Source: JASHPR01 sp963729365 (GTDB lineage Bacteria > Actinomycetota > Actinomycetes > Streptosporangiales > Streptosporangiaceae). Taken from it: a stretch of 64,000 bases of DNA. The DNA lies in contig CAVSNQ010000003.1 in assembly GCA_963729365.1 (NCBI GenBank), positions 76,940 through 140,939 of the forward strand, read 5' to 3'. The translations under genes and the position numbers were made by a program. Below the pieces are notes generated by a model. It worked only from the letters and a program-made list of their open reading frames with translations, was not told where the DNA came from and did not search any database. Shown here one piece after another: positions 35,501 to 44,604 of the stretch. Position 1 is the stretch's first letter. Each line of letters starts with the position of its first letter.

Positions 35501-36037
35501 CAGATCCTCCATGAGCACCCGGCACAAGTCGTCGCGCCCCACGATCTTGCCGAAGATGGGGCCGGCCGTCGGCACCAGCTCACGGGCATGCTGCCGGGCC
35601 TTGGCCCGGTACCGCCGGTCCATCCGCCAGAACCGCCAGAACAGGAAAATGACCGAGGCCAGCGCAATGGAAAGCAGCGAGGTGATCCACCCGCTGATGG
35701 CACCGCAGGAGACGTCGATGCCCCGGCACAGGGCGTCGTCGTTCGGCGGAACGCTCCACGGCCTCCGCAGAAAGAAGACCACGTAAACCGACCGGAGCAT
35801 CCAGGCCACGAGAATCACCGCGACCAGGGCGATGGCCCAGCCGGTTATCGTCATCAAGGGCCGGCCGAGCCAGCGCCGCGGCCGGTCCACGCCCCGGTGC
35901 CGGAGCCCGAATAGGCGCAGGCGGTGCCGCACGCCGTAGGACATCTTCCGCAGCTTCGACCAGGCTCCCGTGAACAGCAGCACGTTGCCGCCAGGCTCCC
36001 GGGCCCGCTTGGCCCGTCTGAGCAGATGACCAGGCAT
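32537..36037 (-). CDS. membrane-anchored NACHT-like STAND ATPase
   Basis: 1166 residues. Two membrane helices (about 62-90 and 112-136) precede a P-loop ATPase: IFGKIVGRDDL, Walker A GGVGTGKT (192-199), Walker B IVVLADGLEE (263-272), and LLIASRPHTPL (sensor I region). A long helical region follows, interrupted by a Gly/Lys/Asp-rich linker near 770-800. The last 120 residues contain a cysteine cluster (CLNGCPFDLCPYPPKG, then CRHQ), a possible zinc site. Its 3' end lies 28 bp from the mobile unit. Architecture matches STAND immune/signalling ATPases with N-terminal membrane anchors; the effector would be the membrane part or an associated protein. Ligand unknown. Confidence 0.8.
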   Translation of the reverse strand: MPGHLLRRAKRAREPGGNVLLFTGAWSKLRKMSYGVRHRLRLFGLRHRGVDRPRRWLGRPLMTITGWAIALVAVILVAWMLRSVYVVFFLRRPWSVPPNDDALCRGIDVSCGAISGWITSLLSIALASVIFLFWRFWRMDRRYRAKARQHARELVPTAGPIFGKIVGRDDLCRVLMEDLRDGGSGLPHVLVGGVGTGKTAVVVLLTEMLAKRRAIPVPIRLRDAETLDFSELAKDQFMETVNERLASAGEGEKVWRRLLQDGRIVVLADGLEEALSRAEDAEERDSKIRIAIRKAYDQGLPLLIASRPHTPLREMDATIHELEALSKDAALTYVAEDGPAEDERRLSWIVETADVADSPLYLQITKEIYRLDLLDQIATRKAEVLGTPGDDPSELRVRLLQTWKRALIRGDLRPDVPLRPEEREVALVWLSALACIGLKDDSLEVRLDAAVNGKLLGEVKKRLDAIDSRTGGKPRLAAVDRHLAAAWGARLGLVEPLASRVRFQHSLIQAFLGSQLMGAALRDHDYVKAALYGEPDSERTGPGREFLIALVLHSRTKLIEGEDAGQPSGALGSSPDSTGTVCYQLAKAAGARHDNKALDIYAAAMEISSIAPDHQCTAARADDGSHPASVVLATQAVTAVGSRRSHRKVAANDVQSGGLAPAVPGTNAHRTKTSSHLDLAVQIHDEWLNIRSEDPQTLEEAKLGLVSRFGEALHMLAARGHHCPPGLGYAQLYDICRIESSYRIRLAAAQEIGRGGAAAFEEIEPALAAPGQSDEGGRPQGRDKNNKKRSDPALHGRAANAAPADGEAQWAQQVSAWLAPLLLASVDAAGGDHGPGSPYRRAEDNLRQWRKHVQLGELSGARLPISQEIALAQGFKYAANRRYGQVHSRPAVLGQLQEEALEMLKHARYWFSQLTLIQALCLWEIQPGEATARGQWNPDAIVNHWLEEIDGVQARDGRGDRRIHPFVEAAAVLAARALETGHPERFLWMDESDLVTRVGSSREVTDSQARRHDQWIQPSMGWSGLDRHAQQLVADVLLLLNLAERGEQPGKIEQWLERANRDTLPPCIKRDRLALKPDRTVGTAASNPPGSNCLNGCPFDLCPYPPKGQQPHRAELSEAFCRHQYMLVRRARIRRSTARWQGLRASQMRTFWSEMANRARIGPGGG

Positions 36038-36532
36038 CGCTATCCGCCCCCCACAACTCAGCTGATACGCACAATATCGTCATGAATGACGGGCACTAAA
36101 CGACTTTCATGACTCAATTGTTACGGATATCAGCCATTACGGTCAGGCACGAGGCCAAACGGCCCGGCTCGCCACGCGCTGAACCATTCATGACGCGAGC
36201 CGAGAATATGGATGGCGAGATGCTCGCCTGCCCAGGGCGCCTGCTCCAGCCGGCGCGCAGGCATCCTCGCCTGAGGGCACCGCGCGCCCGCACCATCCAG
36301 CTCATAACGCTCCTCCAAGAACGAGCCGCGGACCCGGATGAAGGGCAGGCGGTTGTGATGGAGCTGATTGCTCGCGAAACGCCATCGCTGGGCACGACCG
36401 GCTCAGACTCGGAGCACCGGCGTGACAGCGGAAAACTTCCCGCCCGCGCTGGCAGCGGGCCGCTCGCGGCACAATGCTTGCGGTGAGCCCGCGCGGTGCC
36501 GGCTCGCTGTCCCTGGCCCAACGAGAAGGCGG
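36038..36532. other. 495-bp gap between NACHT gene and tex
   Basis: An open plus-strand reading (36109-36486) has no recognisable domain and poor codon bias, so I do not call it. The stretch near 36050-36130 is AT-rich and probably holds the NACHT gene promoter. Confidence 0.4.
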
Positions 36533-39024
36533 ATGAAAGTCGTGACAGCGCCCGTCCAGGCATCTGGCCAGTCCGTCAACCGCAAGATTGCCGAGGAGCT
36601 CGGCGTGCGCGAGGGGCAGGTGGTGGCGGCTGTCGGGCTGCTGGACGGCGGGGCCACCGTGCCGTTCATCGCCCGGTACCGCAAGGAGGTGACCGGCACC
36701 CTCGACGACGCCCAGCTGCGGAAGCTGGAGGAGCGGCTGCGGTACTTGCGTGAGCTGGAGGAACGGCGCGCCGCGATCCTGGAGTCGGTCCGCTCCCAGG
36801 GCAAGCTGGACGAGGCGCTTGCGGCGCAGATCATGGCGGCTGACTCCAAGGCCCGGCTGGAGGACATCTACCTCCCCTACAAGCCGAGACGCCGGACGAA
36901 GGCCCAGATCGCCCGGGAAGCCGGCCTCGAGCCGCTGGCCGATGACCTTCTCGCCCGCCCGGGACGCGATCCGCAGGAGACTGCCGCGCACTACGTGGAC
37001 GCGGCGAAGGGCGTGGCCGACGTGGCGGCCGCTCTGGACGGGGCGCGGGCGATCCTCGCCGAGCGGTTCGGCGAGGATGCCGACCTGATCGGCGTGCTCC
37101 GGGAGCGGATGTGGTCACGCGGCCGGCTCGTCTCGCGGGTCCGGGCGGGCAAGCAGGAGGCCGGGGCCAAGTTCGCGGACTACTTCGAGTTCGCCGAGCC
37201 GTTCACCCGGCTGCCATCGCACCGGATCCTGGCCATGCTGCGCGGGGAGAAGGAGGAAGTCCTCGACCTTGAGCTGGATCCGGGGGAGGTGACCCCGGAC
37301 GGCCCGGCGTCCGCGGGCCCGGGCGGCGGGCTCAGCGAATACGAGACGCAGATCGCGGAGCATTTCGGCGTCGCCGGCCGGGCCGGCCGCCCGGCCGCTG
37401 GCTGGCCGACACGGTCCGCTGGTCGTGGCGGACCCGCATCCTGGTTCACCTCGGCGTGGACCTGCGGATGCGGCTGTGGCAGCGGGCCGAGGAGGACGCG
37501 GTCGGCGTGTTCGCCGCCAACTTGCGCGACCTGCTGCTGGCTGCCCCCGCGGGGGCCCGGACGACGATGGGCCTTGATCCCGGTTTCCGGACCGGGGTGA
37601 AGGTCGCCGTGGTCGACGCGACGGGCAAGGCGGTCGCGACGGAGACGATCTACCCGCACCAGCTCAAGCAGCGCGCCGCGGGTGGCCCGCGGTCGCCGGA
37701 GCCGGGGGCGGGCTGGGAGGCGTCGATCGCCGTCCTCGCCCGGCTGGCCGCGGCTCACCGGGTCGAGCTGATCGCCATCGGCAACGGCACCGCCTCGCGG
37801 GAGACGGACCGGCTCGCCGCCGGGCTGATGGAGGCGCACCCGGAGCTGAAGCTCACCAAGATCGTGGTCTCCGAGGCGGGGGCCTCGGTGTACTCGGCAT
37901 CCGAGTACGCCTCGCGGGAGCTGCCGGGCATGGACGTGTCGCTGCGCGGCGCGGTGTCGATCGCCCGCCGCCTGCAGGATCCGCTGGCCGAGCTGGTCAA
38001 GATCGACCCCAGGTCGATCGGGGTCGGCCAGTACCAGCACGACCTGTCCGAGGTGAAGCTGTCCCGGTCGCTGGATGCGGTGGTGGAGGACTGCGTGAAC
38101 GCGGTCGGCGTGGATGTGAACACCGCGTCCGTCCCGCTGCTGGCGCGGGTGTCCGGCATCAGCGAGGGACTGGCCGGCGCCATCGTGGCGCACCGGGATT
38201 CCGCCGGGCCGTTCCGCAGCCGCCGGGCGCTCACGAAAGTCCCGCGGCTGGGCCCGAAGGCGTTCGAGCAGTGCGCGGGATTCCTGCGCATCACCGGCGG
38301 CGACGATCCGCTGGATGGCTCCAGCGTGCACCCGGAGGCCTACCCGGTGGTCCGGCGCATCCTGGTCGCGGCCGGCACCGGCATGCCGGAGCTGATCGGG
38401 AACACCGCGGTGCTGCGTTCCCTGCGGCCGCAGCAGTTCACCGACGAGCGGTTCGGCCTGCCGACCGTCAGTGACATCCTCAGGGAGCTGGAGAAGCCGG
38501 GCCGCGATCCGCGTCCGGCGTTCACGACCGCGTCGTTCGCCGAGGGCGTGGAGACCCTGGGCGACCTGACGCCCGGCATGATCCTGGAGGGAGTCGTCAC
38601 CAACGTGGCGGCGTTCGGCGCTTTCGTCGACATCGGGGTGCATCAGGACGGTCTCGTGCACGTGTCCGCCATGTCGCGGAACTTCGTCTCCGATCCGCGT
38701 GAGGTGGTCAAATCCGGCGACGTCGTCCGGGTAAAGGTGCTCAGTGTCGACGAGGGGCGCAAGAGGATCTCGCTCACGCTGCGCCTCGATCAGGAGCCTG
38801 AACGCGGCGCGCGGGCTGCGCCTGGCCCCGCCCAGGCGGGCCGCCGTCCGGGCCCTGACTCAGCCAGCCGGGGCGGGACGCGCGGCGGCGGCTCGCCCGC
38901 GGGCCGCCGTCCCGGCGAAGGCCCCGCCGGGAGCAGCGGCGACGGTGCCATGGCCGAAGCGCTGCGCCGTGCCGGGCTGGCCGGCGAGGCCGGCACCGGT
39001 CAAGCCGGGCGCTCCGGCCGATGA
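36533..39024 (+). CDS. tex: Tex-like S1 RNA-binding transcription accessory protein (frameshifted)
   Basis: About 830 residues once one frameshift is repaired. The Tex N-terminal helices (SVNRKIAEELGVREGQVVAAVGLLDGGATVPFIARYRKEVTGTLDDAQLR), the YqgF/RNase H-like domain (MGLDPGFRTGVKVAVVD...IGNGTASRETD...VVSEAGASVYSASEYA), helix-hairpin-helix pair (VNTASVPLLARVSGISEGLAGAIVAHR) and C-terminal S1 domain (GMILEGVVTNVAAFGAFVDIGVHQDGLVHVS) are all present. The frame changes within the CCGG-rich stretch at about 37375-37410. ATG 36533 is chosen because it starts the conserved N-terminus. The Ala/Gly/Arg/Pro-rich tail after the S1 domain is typical of actinobacterial Tex. Confidence 0.9.
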
Positions 39025-39050
39025 TGAGGCCGGCCACCATCACCACCAGC

Positions 39051-40475
39051 TCAGGTGCCCGGGGATTCCGCTCCCTCGCCTGCTCCGGCACGCGGGTGGC
39101 GGTGCACGATAAGGCAGCCGATCACTGCGGCCGCCGCCACGAGCGCTAGTGCGATGAACGGGAACGCGCTATAGGGGGCGGGCTGTCCGGGCTGGCACAG
39201 CTCGACGAACGGGACGATCAGGGTGATGGACCCAAGGACCGGAATCGCCACGTGGCGGAGGGGCGAAAACGAGTCCCGGTGGCGGCGCCACATGAACACC
39301 GGAAGGGAGACCATCGTGAGGAAGTAAACGAAAAGGATCACGATCGTCGCCATCGTCGAGCACTCGGCATACAGGCCGACCGGGTTCATCGATCCGGTGT
39401 CCCCGGTGATGAGGCGGGACACCCACCAGACCCCGATGATCCCCAGCCCGGCGCAGGCCATGAAAACCAGCGCATTCACCGGCGTGCCGGACCGGGGGTG
39501 AACCTGGCCGAGCTTGGCCGGCAGCAGCCCGGTCCGGCCGCCGTCGAAGAGCAGGCGCGATTGGGAATCCGCTCCGGCGACCAGGGTGGCGAGCACGGAG
39601 ACGATTCCGGCGATCCACGCCAGGACGGCCACCCGGCCGAGATAGTGATCGGCCACCGTCAGGAACGGGATCGATGAGCGGCCAATGGAAGAGACGTCGT
39701 AGTGGAAACCGGTAATGGTCGCGTAGGCGAAGAAGACGAGCAGGACGGCCGCGATCGCCACCGAGATGTACAGGGCCCTGGGTATGGTGCGCCGCGGATC
39801 GCGGGACTCCTCGGCGAGCGCCGGGCCGTTTTCCCATCCGATGAACATGAACAGGGCCAGCGGGAAGCCTGCGGACAGGCCGGCCAGGCCACCGGACAGG
39901 TGCGCCCAGGAGAACGGTATGCCTGACAGATCGGCACGCTGATCGACCAGGACCAGCAGGCAGACCGCCACCATGATCGCCACCTGAACGAGCACGGCCG
40001 CGCCCACCGCGATGGTCGACAGCTTGACCCCGCGTGCGGTGAGCCAGGTCCCGCCCACGGTCAGGATCACGGAAAACGGCCCCCACCAGGGATGCCACGA
40101 GGTGTATTGCGACAGGGTCATCGCCACCAGCCCCCCCGACATGGTGAACACTGCCGTGATGGCGACGGTGTACCCGACGGTGACCAGCAGGGCCGTGGCG
40201 GCACCGGCCCGGGCTCCCAGCGCGGTGTCGACATACGTGATGAAGCTCCCCGCCGAAGGCTCCGCCCTGGTGAACTCGGCCACCGTAAAGGCCAGGAGTG
40301 CGACGGCCACGGTAGCGGCGAGGATCGTCAGCGGCGCGGCGACACCGGCGGTGACCGCGATCACGCCGAACCCGAAGTAGAAGTCGATCCCCGGCCCGAT
40401 GTTCGCGACCGTCGAGGCCGTCACGTCCGCCGTGCCGAGCTGCCCGGACTTGAGTCCGTCTCCGCTCTGGCTCAC
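39051..40475 (-). CDS. APC-superfamily amino-acid/polyamine permease
   Basis: 474 residues with about twelve hydrophobic segments. TM1 region TASTVANIGPGIDFYFGFG contains the unwound GPG/G motif of APC transporters, and FIGWENGPALAEESRDPRRTIPRAL is the conserved TM6-loop signature (WENGPALAEE). An inner-membrane amino-acid or amine/proton symporter or exchanger; substrate not predictable. It converges with tex and stands alone, with a charged tail HRHPRAGAGEG. Confidence 0.88.
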   Translation of the reverse strand: MSQSGDGLKSGQLGTADVTASTVANIGPGIDFYFGFGVIAVTAGVAAPLTILAATVAVALLAFTVAEFTRAEPSAGSFITYVDTALGARAGAATALLVTVGYTVAITAVFTMSGGLVAMTLSQYTSWHPWWGPFSVILTVGGTWLTARGVKLSTIAVGAAVLVQVAIMVAVCLLVLVDQRADLSGIPFSWAHLSGGLAGLSAGFPLALFMFIGWENGPALAEESRDPRRTIPRALYISVAIAAVLLVFFAYATITGFHYDVSSIGRSSIPFLTVADHYLGRVAVLAWIAGIVSVLATLVAGADSQSRLLFDGGRTGLLPAKLGQVHPRSGTPVNALVFMACAGLGIIGVWWVSRLITGDTGSMNPVGLYAECSTMATIVILFVYFLTMVSLPVFMWRRHRDSFSPLRHVAIPVLGSITLIVPFVELCQPGQPAPYSAFPFIALALVAAAAVIGCLIVHRHPRAGAGEGAESPGT

Positions 40476-40513
40476 CGCACCTCCCCCTGGCCCGCAGCTG
40501 CCGATGACCTCGA

Positions 40514-40639
40514 TTGTGGCGCTGGAAGCTCGCGCTCATTGCCGCAATAGCAGCGGTGGCGGGCGCCATCCTGGTTATGCAGGAAAACAAGAAGCAGCGC
40601 GCCGTCAACCCTGCGCTTCCGGATGCCGCCCGAAGCTGA
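40514..40639 (+). CDS. possible small membrane peptide
   Basis: A TTG-initiated reading of 41 residues: WRWKLALIAAIAAVAGAILVMQENKKQRAVNPALPDAARS. One hydrophobic helix flanked by basic residues is a plausible small membrane protein. No ribosome-binding site is obvious and nothing confirms expression. Confidence 0.3.
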   Translation: MWRWKLALIAAIAAVAGAILVMQENKKQRAVNPALPDAARS

Positions 40640-40657
40640 GATGGAGCAGCCTGGATA

Positions 40658-43310
40658 TCACGGCTGCCGTACGGGTGGCGGGATGGTGAGGGCGTCCAGT
40701 TCGGCGAGCAGGTCCGGGGCCTCGGCCGCGCCGATCCGCTGGGATATCTCCAGTGCCTGCCGCAGCAGGACCCCGGCCTGCGTGACATGGCCAGCGGCCA
40801 GGGCGCAGCGGCCCAGGCCGGCCAGCGCGTGCGCCTCGTCCCAGGGGCTGGCGATCGCGCGGGCCAGGTCCAGGGCCTGCCGGTAAACCCCCCCAGCCTG
40901 CGCGAGGTCACCGCTGACCCGGAGCAACGTCCCTCTCTCGTTAAGCGCCTCGGCCTCACCACCCCGGTCACCGAGGTCGCGGTAGATACCTATGGCCTGC
41001 TCCAGGGCCCGGGCCGCGGCCGGGTACTCACCCGTCGCCCGCCACACGGCTCCCAGGAAGAGGAGGGCGTTGGCCTGGCCTGTCCGGCGACCGAGGTCGC
41101 GGTAGATGCCCAGGGCCTGCTCCAGGGCCTGGGCCGCAGCCGGAAAATCACCCGTCGCCCGCCACACCTCCCCGAGGTAGATGAGGGCCTGGGGCTGGCC
41201 GAGCCGGTCGCCGAGGTCGCGGCAGATGCTCAGGGCCTGCTCCAGGTCCTGGGCCGCGGCCGGGTACTCACCTGTCATCCGCCGTATGTCCCCGAGGGGG
41301 AGGAGGGCCAGGGCCTGGCCGAGCCGGTCACCGAGGTCGCGGTAGATGCTCAGGGCCTGCTCCAGGTCCTGGGTCGCGGCCGGGTACTCACTCCTCATCC
41401 GCCTCGTGTCCCCGAGGGCGAGGAGGGCATGGGCCTGGCCGAGCCGGTCACCGAGGTCGCGGTAGATGCTCAGGGCCTGCTCCAGGTCCTGGGTCGCGGC
41501 CGGGTACTCACCCGTCGCCCGCCGGACGATCGCCAGGTCGGTGAGGGCGTTGGCCTGGCCGAGCCGGTCGCCGAGGTCGCGGTAGATGCTCAGGGCCTGC
41601 TCCAGGTCCTGGGCCGCGGCCGGGCGGTCACTCGCCAGCCGCCGGACGACCCCGAGGTCGGTGAGCGCGTTGGCCTGGCCGAGCCGGTCGCCGAGATGCC
41701 GTGCGGCCCGGACCGCGGCTGTGTGCCGGGCGACGGCGTCGGTCCACGGGCCGTCGCGCTGCAAGAGCCCGGCGAGGGCGGCGGTGAGAGCAATGACCCG
41801 GGCGTGCTGGCCGGTGGCGGCGGCGTGGTCCAGGCAGTCGAGCAGGCTGGCGCGCTCCGCGCGGGCCCAGGCCAGCGCCTGCTCCCGGTCGGCCAGGACC
41901 GGAACTGCGGCCGGCACGGTGCCGCCCGCGGAGGCAGGGCCGGGACGGACCTGGCGGGCGATGAGGGCGTCGGCGCGGGCGCCGGTGTGCTGGTAGTAAT
42001 CCAGCAGCCGGGCGGTGGCACTGTCCCGGTCATGGTCGGGGTCCAGGCGATCGGCCAGCGCGCGGGCGTGCTCGCGGATCAGGTCGTGGAGGCGGTAGCG
42101 GCCGCGGGCGGGCTCGGCGATCAGGTACTGGTCATACAGTGCCTCCAGGTGGTCGCGGGCCGCGGGCAGGCCGGTGCCGTCCAGGGCGGCGGCGGCGTAG
42201 GCGTCGATGTCGGGGCCCAGGTGCAGGCCCAGGCGGCGGAACAGCCGCTGCTGGCCGGGGGTGAGCTCGACGTAGGACAGGTCGAACGCGGCGGCGACCG
42301 ACAGGTTCTCCGCGTGCAGCAGCGCCAGCCGGTCCCGGGCCGCGGCCAGCTCGGCGGCCAGGCCGGCGGCGGTCCAGGCCGGGTGGTGGTGCAACTGGCG
42401 GGCCAGCATCCCGACCGCCAGCGGCAGGTGCCCGCACAACCGGGTGATCCCGGCCACCTCCGGGTCGCCGGGATCCAGGCCGGGCCGGCCGGCCAGCCGG
42501 ACCAGCAGCTCGGCGGCCTCCCCCTCCGGGAGGGTGTCCAGGCTGAGCGTCCGGGCGTCTTCCAGCGCGGTCAGGTGCCGCCGGCTGGTGACCAGCACCA
42601 GGCTGCCCGCAGCACCCGGCAGCAGCGGCCGGACCTGCTCGCTGCCGGCCGCGTCATCGAGGACCAGCAGCAGCTGCCTGCCCGCCAGCCGGTCCCGCCA
42701 CAGCGCGGTCCGCGCCTCCAGCCCGGGCGGGATCAGCCCGGCCGGCACCCCGGCGGTCAGCAGCAGGCTGGCCAGCGCGTCGGCCGGGCGCACCGGCCGC
42801 TGCCCCGGGGTATGCCCGTGCAGCGGCAAGAAGATCTGCCCGTCCGGGAACCGCGGCGCGAGCTGGTGCGCGGCGTGCACCGCCAGCGCGGTCTTCCCGA
42901 CGCCCGCCATCCCGCCGATCGCGTGGATACTGACCACCCCCGGATGCGGCGCCCCCGCCAGCACCCCGACCAGCTGCCGCAACTCGGCCTGCCGGCCGGT
43001 GAACGACCCGATATCCCGCGGCAGCGCCCGGGTCGCCGCCGCCACCCCGCCCGCCACCCCGCCCGGCGACCGGGGCCGCCCCGGGAGCAGCACGGCCCCG
43101 GGCCACCGCCTCAAACGACGCCCGCGCCGCCCCGGTCAGGTCCAGCGCACCGGCCAGCCGCCGGGCCGTGTCCTTGCGCGCGGTCAGCGCCACCCCCCGC
43201 TCCAGGTCGCTGACCGTCCGCGCCCCCACCCCCGCCGCCTCCGCCAGCTCCTCCTGCGACAGGCCAGCCGCCACCCGCAACCGCCGCAACAACCCGGCGA
43301 ACGCCACCAC
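40658..43310 (-). CDS. XRE - NB-ARC - TPR regulator (frameshifted)
   Basis: About 884 residues after repair of one frameshift near 43050-43110. Residues 5-60 are an XRE helix-turn-helix (LRRLRVAAGLSQEELAEAAGVGARTVSDLERG). The NB-ARC ATPase follows: SFTGRQAELRQL, Walker A GGMAGVGKTALAVHAAHQL, Walker B LLLVLDDAAG, VLVTSRRHL and the winged-helix FDLSYVELTPGQQRLFRRLGLH. The C-terminus holds at least seven TPR units of exactly 40 residues (RDLGDRLGQANALTDLG... pattern). This is the AfsR/SARP-lineage layout with an XRE domain, a likely ATP-dependent transcription factor triggered by a ligand of the TPR array. It lies alone, on the minus strand. Confidence 0.88.
40971..41700. repeat. tandem 120-bp coding repeats (TPR array)
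   Basis: Six to seven direct copies of exactly 120 bp (40 codons), recognisable by CCGAGGTCGCGGTAGAT at 40971, 41091, 41211 (GCAGAT variant), 41331, 41451 and 41571. They encode successive TPRs of the XRE-NB-ARC protein. Adjacent copies differ at few positions. Confidence 0.88.
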
Positions 43311-43478
43311 CGGCGGGTCGACGCGACCACCCCCTCAAGCCAAACCCACGGCACCAGCCACCACCGGCGCAACCAGCAAACCGGCGACAAGCCCTGGAAA
43401 AGGGTAACTATCGCTCCCCCGCCGCCGCCACCCCAGAACCGCCCAGGCCGCTGCGGCGGGCTCAGGCCCCGGAACCGC

Positions 43479-43536
43479 AGCTGGCGCGGCACTTCGCATC
43501 CGCCGGGGCGGTCTACGCCTACGCGGGCCTCATGGC
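43479..43536 (+). repeat. 58-bp copy of a permease gene segment
   Basis: Identical to 53611-53668 inside the hydantoin-cluster permease gene (encodes ELARHFASAGAVYAYAGLMA). Here it has no gene context and lies in the 250-bp gap between the XRE-NB-ARC gene and the MDR oxidoreductase gene. A scar of recombination or retro-type copying. Confidence 0.85.
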
Positions 43537-43562
43537 TGCGGGTTACTCGTTTGTGTCCGCGG

Positions 43563-44516
43563 TCAGGTTTCGTCTGGGACGTGCAACACCGCCTTGCCTG
43601 GGAACCGCCGGTCGATGAGCGCCTGCGCGACCTTGCCGATCTCCCGCCAGTCCGCCTCGACGCTGAGATGGGGGGTCAGCTTTCCGTTGCCGGCCAGGCG
43701 GACCAGCCGCTGGAGCCCGAGGGAGGCCGGCTCCCGTTCGAGCTCTTGATAGAGGTTCAAGATGCGCAGGCAGGCACCCGGTGCCCGCCGCATACGCGCC
43801 ATATCGACTGGGACCTCGTAGCCGGCCGGCCCTATCGAGACCCCGACCGAGACGCAGGTTCCCCCGGGAGCAAGCTGCGTCATGGCCTCTGCCAGCGGCC
43901 GGCCGCCCAGCTGCTCGACGATCAGGTGGTAGGGACCGAACGGCTCCGCGGCCGCGACGTTCTCATCGACGACGACGTGGTCCGCGCCCGCCTCCTGGAC
44001 CAGCGGGGCTGATCGCGAGTGCCGTACCTGGGCGACCACCCGCGCGCCGGCCAGCGAGGCCAGCCGGCAGGCGATGAGCCCGACTCCGCCGGAGGCGCCG
44101 GTGACCAGCACCGGCCGGGCGATGAGGCTACCGCCGTGTTCGATGGCCGCCAGCGCGGTGAGCCCCGCGGTCGGCAAGGCTGCGGCCTGCGCAAAGGTAA
44201 CTGACGGCTCAAGCTCCGCCAGGGCGTTCACGGGGACCGCCGCCTGCTCGGCCCAGGCGCCGGAGGGCACCAGGCCGACCACCCTGGTCCCTCGCGCCGG
44301 CCCTGATCCCTCCGCCGCCTGCTGCTCCACGACTCCCGCCAGGTCCCAGCCCAGGGGCGTTCCCGCCTCACCCTGGACGCGATACACCACCTCGCCACGG
44401 TTGAGAGAGATCGCCTTCACGCGTATCAGTGCCTCTGTAGCCCACGGGGCGGGCGGCTCGACCGTCCGGAAGCCGACGCGCTGAGGCGACTGCGGATCGA
44501 TGACAATGGCTTGCAT
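43563..44516 (-). CDS. MDR-family NADPH:quinone-type oxidoreductase
   Basis: 317 residues from ATG 44516 with GAGGAGG upstream. Zinc-free medium-chain dehydrogenase: LNRGEVVYRVQG, PLGWDLAGVVE, AAALPTAGLTALAAIEHGG and the nucleotide-binding VTGASGGVGLIACRLASLAGARVVA are standard. Likely reduces quinones or enones with NADPH. Divergent from a MarR regulator, separated by an operator-like palindrome, so probably induced by an electrophile or phenolic that inactivates MarR. Confidence 0.9.
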   Translation of the reverse strand: MQAIVIDPQSPQRVGFRTVEPPAPWATEALIRVKAISLNRGEVVYRVQGEAGTPLGWDLAGVVEQQAAEGSGPARGTRVVGLVPSGAWAEQAAVPVNALAELEPSVTFAQAAALPTAGLTALAAIEHGGSLIARPVLVTGASGGVGLIACRLASLAGARVVAQVRHSRSAPLVQEAGADHVVVDENVAAAEPFGPYHLIVEQLGGRPLAEAMTQLAPGGTCVSVGVSIGPAGYEVPVDMARMRRAPGACLRILNLYQELEREPASLGLQRLVRLAGNGKLTPHLSVEADWREIGKVAQALIDRRFPGKAVLHVPDET

Positions 44517-44548
44517 GGCGGAGCACCTCCTCGTTCCTGCCTCCATCG

Positions 44549-44569
44549 ATAGTGGTAAACCACCACTAT
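44549..44569. promoter_or_regulatory. MarR operator-like inverted repeat
   Basis: ATAGTGGT (44549-44556) and ACCACTAT (44562-44569) are perfect 8-bp arms separated by 5 bp, in the divergent promoter region between the oxidoreductase and marR genes. The overlap with a TATATAG stretch suggests that bound MarR blocks the promoter. Confidence 0.7.
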
Positions 44570-44604
44570 ATAGAACCACGGACTGCTGGTAACGTCGGAA
44601 GGCG

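Noticed and set aside
36109..36486. 125-codon plus-strand open frame upstream of tex
   Set aside because: No domain, weak codon bias, no ribosome-binding site; treated as non-coding.
40971..41700. Regular 120-bp repeats considered as CRISPR or satellite DNA
   Set aside because: Exact multiple of three and encode TPRs of the XRE-NB-ARC protein.
40787..43213. Plus-strand 808-codon frame opposite the XRE-NB-ARC-TPR gene, with repetitive product
   Set aside because: The repeats mirror the TPR array on the other strand; no recognised domain.
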